Below, in pieces: positions 7,445 to 14,671 of a DNA stretch of 64,000 nucleotides; positions within the stretch are counted from its first letter, which is position 1, and each line of letters opens with the position of its first letter. A program made the position numbers and the translations under genes. Source of the DNA: Trebonia kvetii. GTDB taxonomy: Bacteria > Actinomycetota > Actinomycetes > Streptosporangiales > Streptosporangiaceae. Below the pieces are notes generated by a model. It saw only the letters and a program-made list of their open reading frames with translations. It ran no database searches and was not told the DNA's origin. The DNA is taken from positions 372,001 to 436,000 of the forward strand of contig NZ_RPFW01000007.1 in the NCBI RefSeq assembly GCF_007827045.1, written 5' to 3'.

Positions 7445-8160
7445 ACATCGAGAACGCACCGCTCCTAGTCGACACCTGGGGGCTGTGGAATCAGAACATC
7501 GGCATTAACCAGATCCGCGACTCCGGCGGGATGATCTGCTTCTCCGGGAAGTTCCTCGGCGATGAGCTGGGTTACTTCTACTCGGATCACAATCCCGGCC
7601 GCGAGGGCATGGTTAAGGCGGCGCATGACCAGCTCGACCAGGCGGACATCGTAGTTACGTGGAACGGCAAGCGCCATGACATCCCGCACCTTAACCGGGA
7701 ATTCCTCGAGCTGGGGCTAACTCCCCCGTCGCCTTACCGGCAGGTTGACCTTTATCAGGTCGCTAGGCGGGTCTTTAAGTTCCCGTCTAACAAGCTCGAT
7801 TACGTCTCGCAGGCGCTCGGCTTCGCCGGGAAGGTGGGCCATGAGGGGCACCTTCTCTGGGTTAAGTGCATGGAGGGCGACGAGGACGCCTGGCGGCGCA
7901 TGGAGGAATACAACCGTAATGACGTGATCCTGCTTGAGGAACTGTACGCAAGGTTCCTCCCGTGGATTCCGTCCCACCCGGCCGCAGTGGTCGACGGTAT
8001 CGCCTGCCCTAAGTGCGGTTCCGGGAGACATCAGAAGAGGGGATATGCCCTTACTCAGCAGTCATCATTCCAGCGTTACCAGTGTCTCGATTGCGGAGGC
8101 TGGTTTAGGTCTACTAAGCGCGAGTCAGGCTCGCATGTAAGGGAAGTCAGCAATGGCTAA
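7423..8160 (+). CDS. RNase H-fold 3'-5' exonuclease with C-terminal zinc ribbon
   Basis: GTG 7423 follows GGAG at 10 bases. The order FLDIENAP, VVTWNGKRHDIPHLNREF and YNRNDVILLEELY matches the DEDD exonuclease core (YprB/DnaQ-like): D-x-E, a central Asp, and a late Asp. The last 55 residues carry CPKCG...YQCLDCGGWF, a four-Cys zinc ribbon like those on transposase InsA-type domains. Likely processes or proofreads phage DNA. Confidence 0.7.
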   Translation: MLSTLFLDIENAPLLVDTWGLWNQNIGINQIRDSGGMICFSGKFLGDELGYFYSDHNPGREGMVKAAHDQLDQADIVVTWNGKRHDIPHLNREFLELGLTPPSPYRQVDLYQVARRVFKFPSNKLDYVSQALGFAGKVGHEGHLLWVKCMEGDEDAWRRMEEYNRNDVILLEELYARFLPWIPSHPAAVVDGIACPKCGSGRHQKRGYALTQQSSFQRYQCLDCGGWFRSTKRESGSHVREVSNG

Positions 8161-8860
8161 CGCCGTCACGGAAAACGATGTGCGGGCGTATTTCTCCGCC
8201 GCACTTAACGAGTACCTAGAGATCTCCGTTCCTAAGGTTGCAGAGACAGCGCACCAGCGTTACCGCTACATACCGGCGGAGGACTACGCCCAGGCGATGT
8301 GGCTCGGCATCCTGACCAAGCCGATCCGCTTCTCTGACCCGTGGGACAAGGGCGACTACGCCCTAGTGAAGGTCCGGCTCTGGGATGAGGTCCGTAAGGT
8401 CACCGCGGCCGACGACCGCTTTAGGCGGTCGGTGCGGGCCGCGGAGGCGGGCTACGCAACCGATGACATCGCGTTCTACTCGACCGGCCTTATCTCGCTT
8501 CTCCTGCCGGTCATGGTTGAGGCGGACTGGGACGTGGGCGCTGCCATGCAGCGGGCCAGCTCCGGCGTGGACGCCGCAGGCGTCTTCATCCGGGCTAACG
8601 ACCCGTTCTCGGGCGCGGAAAACTACCAAGTAATGCTGATCGACCTTAAAGCAGCCTGGCGGAAGCTCACGGAGGGACAGCGCCGTCTCCTGACGGCTTA
8701 CTACTCCTGCAACCAAGAGGACACGGACGACGGCCGTTGGGAGAGGGACGGCCTAGCCGCGTCGATGGGGCTCACTGGGAATGCGCTTCGCGTGCGCGTC
8801 TTCCGCGCCGTACAGCGCCTACAGGACGAATTGGGGGGCGCTGACCCATGGAGGAGATAG
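8153..8860 (+). CDS. Sigma-factor-like DNA-binding protein
   Basis: 235 residues. The C-terminal LTEGQRRLLTAYYSCNQ...GLAASMGLTGNALRVRVFRAVQRLQDEL looks like sigma region 4 with a helix-turn-helix; the N-terminal AEDYAQAMWLGILTKP...VKVRLWDEVRK resembles a divergent region 2. Placed last but one in the early operon, so it may switch on a later phage gene set. The middle 60 residues have no sigma similarity I can recognise. Confidence 0.55.
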   Translation: MANAVTENDVRAYFSAALNEYLEISVPKVAETAHQRYRYIPAEDYAQAMWLGILTKPIRFSDPWDKGDYALVKVRLWDEVRKVTAADDRFRRSVRAAEAGYATDDIAFYSTGLISLLLPVMVEADWDVGAAMQRASSGVDAAGVFIRANDPFSGAENYQVMLIDLKAAWRKLTEGQRRLLTAYYSCNQEDTDDGRWERDGLAASMGLTGNALRVRVFRAVQRLQDELGGADPWRR

Positions 8861-9267
8861 AGCGAGTCGCAAAGTCCGCCATCGCGGCTACGTGCGCGGT
8901 GTGGGCGCTGTGCGCCTTGTTCGGCGTGGCGTTCTGGGTCGGCGTGGCCTGGCTGGCGCTGCGGACCTTCCACGTAATCCACTAACCCGGTCGGATTGGT
9001 AGGGAATTGGGCACAAAAAAAGAACCCCCTGGCGGGTGGGCCAGGGGGTTTCTCTTTAACCGTACCTCGTAACTTCGGGGGAGGCTCGTGGGGCTCGCGC
9101 ATCATCACCGCCCAGACGCGTCGGCCGCGTCTCTTGCCAGTGCTGATCGTTACAGGCTCGACCGCGAAGCGATGCCGCATCCCTAGACGCCTGTCGGCCT
9201 CGAGAAGCTCGATCGCGCTTGCCCAAGCCTCATCCCACTCATCGCGTGTGTCCACGCGCCTCGCCAT
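8701..9267 (-). CDS. Hypothetical protein reading into the convergent operon
   Basis: The start ATG 9267 has a good ribosome site (GGGAGGTAGG). The first 65 residues (MARRVDTRDEWDEAWASAIELLEADRRLG, ending near RGTVKEK) look native; the frame then has no stop and runs through the terminator hairpin and antisense to two + genes to 8701. Either the true C-terminus is long and antisense-encoded, or a stop was lost. Only the N-terminal third is well supported. Confidence 0.4.
   Translation of the reverse strand: MARRVDTRDEWDEAWASAIELLEADRRLGMRHRFAVEPVTISTGKRRGRRVWAVMMREPHEPPPKLRGTVKEKPPGPPARGFFFCAQFPTNPTGLVDYVEGPQRQPGHADPERHAEQGAQRPHRARSRDGGLCDSLYLLHGSAPPNSSCRRCTARKTRTRSAFPVSPIDAARPSLSQRPSSVSSWLQE
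8848..8985 (+). CDS. 45-residue single-span membrane peptide
   Basis: ATG 8848 overlaps the sigma-like stop. The sequence is almost all one membrane helix (ATCAVWALCALFGVAFWVGVA) between a charged start MEEIERVAK and a basic end. It ends the + operon just before a two-way terminator. Function unknown. Confidence 0.55.
   Translation: MEEIERVAKSAIAATCAVWALCALFGVAFWVGVAWLALRTFHVIH
9023..9050. terminator. Bidirectional terminator between convergent operons
   Basis: A perfect 10-bp stem AACCCCCTGG/CCAGGGGGTT with an 8-base loop, flanked by an A-run on the left and T-rich sequence on the right, so it can act on both strands. The minus-strand frame from 9267 reads through it. Confidence 0.8.
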
Positions 9268-9313
9268 CGCCCTACCTCCCGGAAGCACTAACGCCCTGGT
9301 CAGGGTACCTCGC

Positions 9314-9658
9314 TTAGCTCGCGGCCTCTTCGCGGGCCGCTGTGATGATGGCTCGCCAGTCGGCGTCCAGCTCGGCGATCCGGTCGAAACGCTGCGGGCC
9401 GCCGGTGGCGTCGAAGCCGTGCCCTTCGGCGTGGTCGTCCCAGGTTGCCGTCATCTCTTCGGTCAGGTTGAACAGCTCCTTCATCCCGAAGTGGTAGGAG
9501 CCGTACGCGTAGCCGAGCACGCACCGGCTCGCGCGTCCAATGGTGAAGTCGTCCAGGTCGACCTTGGCGAGCCAGCCCTCCGGCCCCTTCTCGTTAAGCA
9601 GGGCGAAGCCCTTCGGGGCGTTGGTCTTGCAGTTGGCGAGGACTTCGGTAAGAGTCAT
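9314..9658 (-). CDS. Hypothetical phage protein
   Basis: Starts MTLTEVLANCK at 9658, after GAAGAGG and the recurring GGTTAAGG leader. 114 residues, acidic C-terminal half, no domain recognised. The leader carries the small hairpin CCAGT/ACTGG at 9685-9699. Confidence 0.55.
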   Translation of the reverse strand: MTLTEVLANCKTNAPKGFALLNEKGPEGWLAKVDLDDFTIGRASRCVLGYAYGSYHFGMKELFNLTEEMTATWDDHAEGHGFDATGGPQRFDRIAELDADWRAIITAAREEAAS

Positions 9659-9692
9659 TTCCTTAACCTCTTCTCGATTAACCACCAGTTCC

Positions 9693-9986
9693 TTACTGGC
9701 ACGGAAAAGGCCCGGCCGGGGAAGTGGCCGGGCCTAACCGAACTGGTAAGGACAGCGTGAATTCTTGCGTTACGTCTTTCCAGTCATCGGGCACGGTGAC
9801 GCGCTCGACCTTGATTTCGACCAGCGGGTACGACTGCCCGTGATCCCGGTTATAGCGGGACCGCTGGCGGTTGATGCTGACCACTTCCCGCTGAATCGCC
9901 CTAGCGCGGGTCTTGTTACCGATCCGCGTGTAGGACTTGTGCGGCGTATGGGGGTCGGTCTTGGTGATCCGGTAAAGGTCCATCAC
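9693..9986 (-). CDS. Hypothetical basic phage protein
   Basis: GTG 9986 or ATG 9983, overlapping the previous stop. The N-terminal 75 residues look native (MDLYRITKTDPHTPHKS, then AIQREVVSINRQRSRYNRDHG); the last 18 are encoded by the downstream hairpin region. No family recognised. Confidence 0.5.
   Translation of the reverse strand: MMDLYRITKTDPHTPHKSYTRIGNKTRARAIQREVVSINRQRSRYNRDHGQSYPLVEIKVERVTVPDDWKDVTQEFTLSLPVRLGPATSPAGPFPCQ
9709..9734 (-). terminator. Intergenic hairpin
   Basis: Perfect 9-bp stem GGCCCGGCC/GGCCGGGCC. One of the series of hairpins that separate the leftward genes; it overlaps the end of the preceding reading frame. Confidence 0.6.
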
Positions 9987-10339
9987 ATCTGGCTCCCTCT
10001 CCGGCGCACCAGGACCGGGTTAAGGTCAAGGAAAGCACGGTCGTTAACCGTCTCATCCCAGAGAGGGAATGCCGATAGGGTCGTGCTCTGCGGGGATGCG
10101 ATAAGCCCCCTGGCCGCCGCGCGGATGAAGTACTCCATGCCCTCTGCCTCCCAGATATCTCCCGCCTGCGGCGGCCAGTTCTCCGGGTCGGCGAGGGTGA
10201 TCGTCACGCCCTCGCCATAGGTGTGGTTCCGGCCGTCCGGCCCCTTAACCTCAAAGAGCGCGAACGCGCCGGAGACGAAAACAACCTCGCCGTCGTACTC
10301 GACGTGAACGCGCTGGCCTGCTTTGAACTTCTCTTCCAT
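9983..10339 (-). CDS. Hypothetical phage protein (SH3-like start)
   Basis: 118 residues. KFKAGQRVHVEYDGEVVFVSGAFALFEVKGPDG looks like a small beta-barrel (SH3/KOW-like). ATG 10339 with GGGAGGG upstream. Function unknown. Confidence 0.55.
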   Translation of the reverse strand: MEEKFKAGQRVHVEYDGEVVFVSGAFALFEVKGPDGRNHTYGEGVTITLADPENWPPQAGDIWEAEGMEYFIRAAARGLIASPQSTTLSAFPLWDETVNDRAFLDLNPVLVRRRGSQM

Positions 10340-10348
10340 TAGCCCTCC

Positions 10349-10639
10349 CTAAAGGGTGTTAATCCACGCCCGGTCGGCGTTGGCCATGTCGTAGACCTCA
10401 TCCCACGTCCAGTCGAAGTCCTCTTCGTCTGACGCGTCCTCAAGGTCGGTGATCGTTACGCCGAGCAGGAAGTCATCGGCGTTAACTGCCCTGTCGAGCT
10501 TTTCGGACGCCTCCATTTCGGCGTCCCTGTACCATTCCGACTCGCGGATGCGCTTAACGATCTCGTCGCGCCTCTCCTCAAACGGAATGTCCGCATGGAA
10601 GATGTCCGCGAGGTCGATCGTGTATAGCCAGCTAGGCAC
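10349..10639 (-). CDS. Acidic hypothetical phage protein
   Basis: 96 residues from GTG 10639, overlapping the WhiB stop by 8 bases. Strongly acidic (TDLEDASDEEDFDWTWDEVYDM). It is probably co-translated with WhiB and could be a partner or DNA mimic; this is inference from charge and linkage. Confidence 0.5.
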   Translation of the reverse strand: MPSWLYTIDLADIFHADIPFEERRDEIVKRIRESEWYRDAEMEASEKLDRAVNADDFLLGVTITDLEDASDEEDFDWTWDEVYDMANADRAWINTL

Positions 10640-10988
10640 TAACGGCCTCCCTTTCCTTACGTGCCGCGACAGTGCGGCGGACCTTGATGGTCCGGCGCTC
10701 ACCAGGGGTTGTGTTGCCCCAGACGCCGAACGTGTCGTCCGTGTCAAGGGCATACTTAAGGCAGTCGCTAACGACCGGGCACCGGGCGCAAAACCATTTC
10801 GCCTTGCCGTAACGGTTAAGGGTCGCTCGAGCAATCTGGTTGATGTCCTCGGAGTAGTCCGGGTCACCTTCCTCGGGCGGGTAAAAGAACCGCTTGTCCG
10901 TGTCCGGTGCAGCGCACCGGGCAAGGGCCTGCCAGGTCAAATCCCCGACCGGAGTGATCTTGGGACCTATCGGGTTCGTGTTAGTCAC
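10632..10988 (-). CDS. WhiB-family iron-sulfur regulator
   Basis: Four conserved cysteines: Cys-25 (ALARCAA), then CARCPVVSDC (Cys-67, Cys-70, Cys-76), followed by GVWGN at 88-92, which matches the WhiB GVWGG turn, and a basic tail KVRRTVAARKERE. Expected to bind a 4Fe-4S cluster and contact the primary sigma factor. Phage WhiB proteins are known (TM4 WhiB blocks host WhiB2). GTG start after GAAAGGAC. Confidence 0.88.
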   Translation of the reverse strand: MTNTNPIGPKITPVGDLTWQALARCAAPDTDKRFFYPPEEGDPDYSEDINQIARATLNRYGKAKWFCARCPVVSDCLKYALDTDDTFGVWGNTTPGERRTIKVRRTVAARKEREAVSA

Positions 10989-11028
10989 GTCCTTTCCCTT
11001 CTCTTAACGCCCCGTTCGGGCACGGAAA

Positions 11029-11071
11029 AGGCCAGGGGGCCGACAATGAGCTGTCGCGACGCACCTGGCCT
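11029..11071 (-). terminator. Intergenic hairpin
   Basis: 8-bp stem AGGCCAGG/CCTGGCCT enclosing a second small stem CGACA/TGTCG. Lies between the stop of the gene starting 11491 on one side and the WhiB start, downstream in transcription order. Confidence 0.5.
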
Positions 11072-11089
11072 AACCGTGAGCTAACCGGG

Positions 11090-11491
11090 TTAAAGCTGCT
11101 CGCGGATCAGTGGCGCGAGGTCCGCGAAGTCGAGATGCGGGATGTAGCCGTCCGGGTCGGTCGCGTCGTTGAACTCGGCAAGGCTGTGGCTCCTACCGTT
11201 GTCGTACTTGACGTTCGGGTTGTTGTCGTCCAGGCCCGCCCACTTCATGACGGCGTACGGCAGGGTTGAGCCGTTCTCGTCGGTCTCATCGCCGTAGATG
11301 ACATGGCCAGTGTCGGGCCTAACCCGAAGCCGCTTGATCACGCCCGCCTTGACCGCGAGCTTGCACAGCACACCAAGACAGCAGTCCCTTTCGCTGCCGT
11401 CCGGGGCGACGATCGTAAGCCGGTCCTGCCCCTGCTCGTACTCGTCGGACTCAAGCGCATCCGCCCACATGTCTCGGATTTCAGGCTTCAT
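11090..11491 (-). CDS. Conserved phage protein of unknown function
   Basis: The pattern MWADALESDEYEQGQ...CCLGVLCKLAV...LPYAVMKWAGL...LAEFNDA recurs in many phage and plasmid proteins of this length (133 residues) with no established function. The CCLGVLC segment is its most typical part. Own leader with GAGAGGTTAAG and a small hairpin. Confidence 0.65.
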   Translation of the reverse strand: MKPEIRDMWADALESDEYEQGQDRLTIVAPDGSERDCCLGVLCKLAVKAGVIKRLRVRPDTGHVIYGDETDENGSTLPYAVMKWAGLDDNNPNVKYDNGRSHSLAEFNDATDPDGYIPHLDFADLAPLIREQL

Positions 11492-11540
11492 AACTTAACC
11501 TCTCTTTCGTGATCAGCCTGCGGTTAGCAGACATGACAAA

Positions 11541-11562
11541 GGGCGGCCACTAAGGGCCGCCC
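11541..11562 (-). terminator. Intergenic hairpin
   Basis: Perfect 8-bp stem GGGCGGCC/GGCCGCCC with a 6-base loop between two leftward genes. Confidence 0.6.
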
Positions 11563-11580
11563 CTCATCAAGAGTGCTAAT

Positions 11581-12237
11581 TCAGTCCTTACTGTCGTCGC
11601 CGACCCCAAGGAACGACGTGGACATGTTGCCCACGAGCCATTCCGCGTCGTGCCTCTTGTCGCAGTTCGGGCAGAGGTACGTGAACCCCTCCGGCCCCAG
11701 CTCGATCGACGCCAGGAGCTTCCGGTACATGGCGTCGGCGTCATCGGGCGCGGCCTCAGCCGCGGGCTGGTCCTCGTTCTCGTACGAGCGGACCAGCTCG
11801 TCACCCAAGAGCACGCCGACAGACGGCGCGTTGCCCGTCCGCTGGTAGTAGAACGCCAGCTCCGCCGTGGAGTTAAGCGCCTCATCGAGCCACTTCTTAA
11901 GCTCCCGGTAGGCCCGGCCGCCCTTGCGAAGCCTGTCGAGCCTGGCGTCTGCGCGGATGCACATCTCAGCCGCCCATGCGAGGGACTGCTCGAAGGTCAG
12001 TTCCGAGACCAGCTCGCCGTCCGCGATTGCCTGGAAACAGGCATGGCAGCGGTAGAGGCCCGGAACGGTGACCTTCGTCATCTCCGCGTAAGGCGTCCGC
12101 TCGGTCGTGCGCTGACCGTCGCCCCCCGTCCGGATGACATCGACCCCGAATGCGTACTTGACCGGGTATCCGCCGACCCCGGAGAGGTCGGCACCGCACT
12201 CGCAGCACTTGTTCGGGGCGAAGTCGTTAATGTCCAT
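11581..12237 (-). CDS. Zinc-ribbon hypothetical phage protein
   Basis: 218 residues. N-terminal CCECG with a later CHAC and C-terminal CPNCDKRH give two possible metal sites around a helical core (SLAWAAEMCIRADARLDRLRKGG). Family not recognised. Leader contains the 6-bp hairpin GCTAAG/CTTAGC. Confidence 0.55.
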   Translation of the reverse strand: MDINDFAPNKCCECGADLSGVGGYPVKYAFGVDVIRTGGDGQRTTERTPYAEMTKVTVPGLYRCHACFQAIADGELVSELTFEQSLAWAAEMCIRADARLDRLRKGGRAYRELKKWLDEALNSTAELAFYYQRTGNAPSVGVLLGDELVRSYENEDQPAAEAAPDDADAMYRKLLASIELGPEGFTYLCPNCDKRHDAEWLVGNMSTSFLGVGDDSKD

Positions 12238-12294
12238 TTCCCTTAACCTCTCTCGTTGTTTAGTTCGCTAAGACTTACTTAGCCAACTTGACCG

Positions 12295-12316
12295 CGGAAG
12301 GGGCTAAGCCCTTCCG
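12295..12316 (-). terminator. Intergenic hairpin
   Basis: 8-bp stem CGGAAGGG/CCCTTCCG just downstream of the gene ending at 12328 in transcription order. Confidence 0.55.
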
Positions 12317-12327
12317 GATCAGGCCGG

Positions 12328-12519
12328 TTAAGTTGCGTAGTCATCGCAGGCGATCTCGATAACTTCGCAGTCGTCCAGGTGGCTCATGTCGGGATACATG
12401 AACCGGATTGCTCCCGCGTCTTTCACGTACTCAAGAGCCTGTTCGATCATCAGCTCCACGTCCGCGCCGCACAGGTCGTCGGGGATGCTTAGCTTTACCG
12501 TTGCCGTTCTCTCTTTCAC
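12328..12519 (-). CDS. Small acidic protein with ACDDY tail
   Basis: 63 residues from GTG 12519, only 2 bases after the stop of the gene upstream. Ends VIEIACDDYAT; the upstream protein ends VIEVACDDYRKEG, so the two share a C-terminal motif. Function unknown. Confidence 0.55.
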   Translation of the reverse strand: MKERTATVKLSIPDDLCGADVELMIEQALEYVKDAGAIRFMYPDMSHLDDCEVIEIACDDYAT

Positions 12520-12521
12520 GG

Positions 12522-12818
12522 CTAACCCTCTTTCCGGTAGTCGTCGCAGGCGACTTCGATCACGTATTCGGTGACGGTCGTTTCGGTGACGATCATGTCC
12601 CGAGAGCCGCCCTCGCGGTCCTTAGCCGGGCCGTGCTCGCAGCCGTGCTCGCAGAAGAGGCCACCGGGCAACGGCCCCTCGATGACCTGCCCTATGTCCG
12701 AGCCGATGTCTCCGGCGCGGGTTTCGTCCGGGCACTCGGAACAGCGCCCCTCGAAACACTGAATGCTGATGACCTCGCCGTCAGCGAACTTGACGAAGCC
12801 CTCGTATTGCAGTTCCAT
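12522..12818 (-). CDS. Cys-rich small protein with ACDDY tail
   Basis: 98 residues. FEGRCSECPDE and GLFCEHGCEHGP contain four Cys and two His, a likely metal site. The last 25 residues (TVTEYVIEVACDDY) resemble the end of the next gene's product. Family not recognised. Confidence 0.55.
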   Translation of the reverse strand: MELQYEGFVKFADGEVISIQCFEGRCSECPDETRAGDIGSDIGQVIEGPLPGGLFCEHGCEHGPAKDREGGSRDMIVTETTVTEYVIEVACDDYRKEG

Positions 12819-12856
12819 TTACCCTCTCCCTTAGTTGACTCGGCAGAAATAACAAA

Positions 12857-12893
12857 GCGCACCGCCCAACACTTGCGTGTTGAGGCCGTGCGC
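12857..12893 (-). terminator. Intergenic two-part hairpin
   Basis: GCGCAC/GTGCGC outside and CAACAC/GTGTTG inside form a long stem with an internal loop between two leftward genes. Confidence 0.55.
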
Positions 12894-12915
12894 TCGGGTT
12901 AGCCCTGCCGGGCTG

Positions 12916-13068
12916 TTAGCCAACGTCGGTAGTGACATCCACATTCGGGTCAGCGTCTTCGTAAACGTCGATCAGTTTGCTGATGACGCACTCTTCCAGG
13001 TCGGTAGCAACCTCGTAGGTGTCCAGCGCCGCAGGCGTGTCGACAACTACCGTGAACGTGTACTTCAT
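12916..13068 (-). CDS. 50-residue acidic protein
   Basis: Starts ATG 13068 after GGGAGAGGTT, the same leader type as its neighbours, and ends TAA. The sequence MKYTFTVVVDTPAAL... followed by EECVISKLIDVYEDAD has the look of a small folded protein with strand and helix. Function unknown. Confidence 0.55.
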   Translation of the reverse strand: MKYTFTVVVDTPAALDTYEVATDLEECVISKLIDVYEDADPNVDVTTDVG

Positions 13069-13078
13069 AACCTCTCCC

Positions 13079-13297
13079 TTAACCGTGAACGATGTTCCGC
13101 TTAACGAACAGCGGGTCCATCAGTGAGAACTCCGCGATCATGTCCGAGTAGGCGTGAGCGTCCTTCCTGCTCCACCAGTACGAGCGGTGCCCCATCCGCG
13201 CCTTGCGACGGGCGGACTGGAACATGGCGCTAAGCGCGCCCAGCTCGACATCGGTAAGAGCGGCGAACAGGCCGCCCTTGATGCGCTCGATCTCCAT
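13079..13297 (-). CDS. Hypothetical phage protein
   Basis: 72 residues, helical and basic in the middle (MFQSARRKARMGHRSYWW). Starts ATG 13297 behind GAGAGGTTAACGG; leader hairpin GTCC/GGAC at 13318-13329. Confidence 0.55.
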   Translation of the reverse strand: MEIERIKGGLFAALTDVELGALSAMFQSARRKARMGHRSYWWSRKDAHAYSDMIAEFSLMDPLFVKRNIVHG

Positions 13298-13337
13298 AAC
13301 CGTTAACCTCTCCCTTAGTCCGGTTGGACATGGCGAA

Positions 13338-13357
13338 GGGCCGGACGAATCCGGCCC
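13338..13357 (-). terminator. Intergenic hairpin
   Basis: Perfect 8-bp stem GGGCCGGA/TCCGGCCC with a CGAA loop. Confidence 0.6.
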
Positions 13358-13384
13358 CCACCATCAGCTAACCGGGCTTAATTG

Positions 13385-13579
13385 CTAAACCCATTCATCC
13401 GGCATTGCGCCGCCGTTGCTCATGTGCTTGTTGAGGTTGTGGAACGCCACGGCCATAGTCACGGCCAGGTCTTCCCAGTTGACTCCGGTGCCGCCCTGAC
13501 TTGCGACGATCTTTTCGGCCGTTTCGTACAGCTCATCCACGGTCGCGTTCGCACTGTCCAGGCCCTCAAGCTCACCCAT
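13385..13579 (-). CDS. Hypothetical phage protein
   Basis: 64 residues from ATG 13579 with leader GAGAAGGTTAAAGG. Helical: ANATVDELYETAEKIVAS then DLAVTMAVAFHNLNKHM. No family recognised. Confidence 0.55.
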   Translation of the reverse strand: MGELEGLDSANATVDELYETAEKIVASQGGTGVNWEDLAVTMAVAFHNLNKHMSNGGAMPDEWV

Positions 13580-13627
13580 AACCTTTAACCTTCTCTCTCT
13601 TTTAACCGTCCGAATTGACGCAGCAGC

Positions 13628-13667
13628 CACCCGGAATGGACAGATCTAAGATCCGTCCATGCGGGTG
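13628..13667 (-). terminator. Intergenic hairpin
   Basis: A long stem: CACCCG/CGGGTG outside, ATGGAC/GTCCAT inside and GATC/GATC at the tip, separated by a few unpaired bases. Confidence 0.6.
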
Positions 13668-13674
13668 ACCACTG

Positions 13675-14586
13675 TCACGATTCGGCGACAAGCCCGAGCT
13701 TCCGCATGTACTTCATGACGAAATCGACAGCCGCCGCGAGGTACATGTCAGGAACTTCCCAGTCCCCGTCAAACTCGCCGTTGTTGTAATGGGCTCGCAC
13801 TTCCTCCTGATGCATTGCCGTGTAGAAACTGGTCGGCTTAGGCAGGATCAGCGCGCCCTCCGGATACAAGTCCGGGCACGGATCGGCCGCCCCAGCTCCG
13901 CGTTGGCCCCGGCGCCACTTTCTTTCCAGGTCCTCGTTAATCCGGCCGTCAAGGCGCGGGTAGATCGAGTCGCCGAGCGTACGGCCCATCCCGTAATTTG
14001 CCAGCGCGAAAATAAGCTGACCGGGATCGAGCACATCGTTAGCGCCCTTAATCTTGACCTTAACCGTGTGCGTTTTAGCCCTCGGGTTGTCCTGCCACCG
14101 GCCCTGAAAGGTGGTCACATTGTCGGACCACACTTCCACGTTGCGGCCGGTAGCCTGAATCGCCATGACCAGAGCGCATACTGCACGGCCCTGAGCCAGG
14201 ACTTCCGAGGCGCTAACCGCGCCAAGGCTCATGGACGTGACGATCGTGATAACCGGCTTGCCGGTCACCGCGGCTGGCGGGAAAGCGATCATGCATTCCG
14301 GTTCGTTACTGACGAACCGGCCCACATCGACAACCGACCCGGCGACATCCCAGGTTGCCTTGAACGCAGGCTCGATTAGCTTGTCACGGATCAACTTCTC
14401 CGTAACCGACTCGACTACTTCCAGGGCTTGCGGCAGCTCCTCATCCCAGCCGTGCCGGGCCTTGTCAAGCAAATCCCCGACGCGCTCACTTTCGTAGACG
14501 TACGCGTGTTCGACCAGGCTGTCAGCGAAATCGCCGAGCGAGTCGAACTCATGAATCAGCCACCGACCTTGTGAGTAAAGCTTCAT
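13675..14586 (-). CDS. Paralogue A of the AAA-associated protein pair (DUF7192-like)
   Basis: 303 residues from ATG 14586 (frame is open further but the leader motif marks this start). Shares with the next gene: EFDSLGDFADS, the block WDVAGSVVDVGRFVSNEPECMIAFP, GAVSASEVLAQGR, and a C-terminal YPEGALILPKP. This resembles what I recall as DUF7192-type phage proteins; that name is a low-confidence recollection. Its position next to a MoxR-like ATPase suggests a partner or substrate role. Confidence 0.6.
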   Translation of the reverse strand: MKLYSQGRWLIHEFDSLGDFADSLVEHAYVYESERVGDLLDKARHGWDEELPQALEVVESVTEKLIRDKLIEPAFKATWDVAGSVVDVGRFVSNEPECMIAFPPAAVTGKPVITIVTSMSLGAVSASEVLAQGRAVCALVMAIQATGRNVEVWSDNVTTFQGRWQDNPRAKTHTVKVKIKGANDVLDPGQLIFALANYGMGRTLGDSIYPRLDGRINEDLERKWRRGQRGAGAADPCPDLYPEGALILPKPTSFYTAMHQEEVRAHYNNGEFDGDWEVPDMYLAAAVDFVMKYMRKLGLVAES

Positions 14587-14635
14587 AACCGTAACCCCTT
14601 CCCTCTTTAGCTGCCTAGCGAGTAGGCATGGAAAA

Positions 14636-14655
14636 GGGCCGGGGTTAACCGGCCC
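14636..14655 (-). terminator. Intergenic hairpin
   Basis: Perfect 7-bp stem GGGCCGG/CCGGCCC around GGTTAA. Confidence 0.6.
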
Positions 14656-14671
14656 TAACCAAACTTGCTCG

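Noticed and set aside
9709..9734. Leftward intergenic hairpins as insertion-sequence ends.
   Set aside because: Each hairpin has its own sequence, there is no transposase, and no target duplications; they fit terminators.
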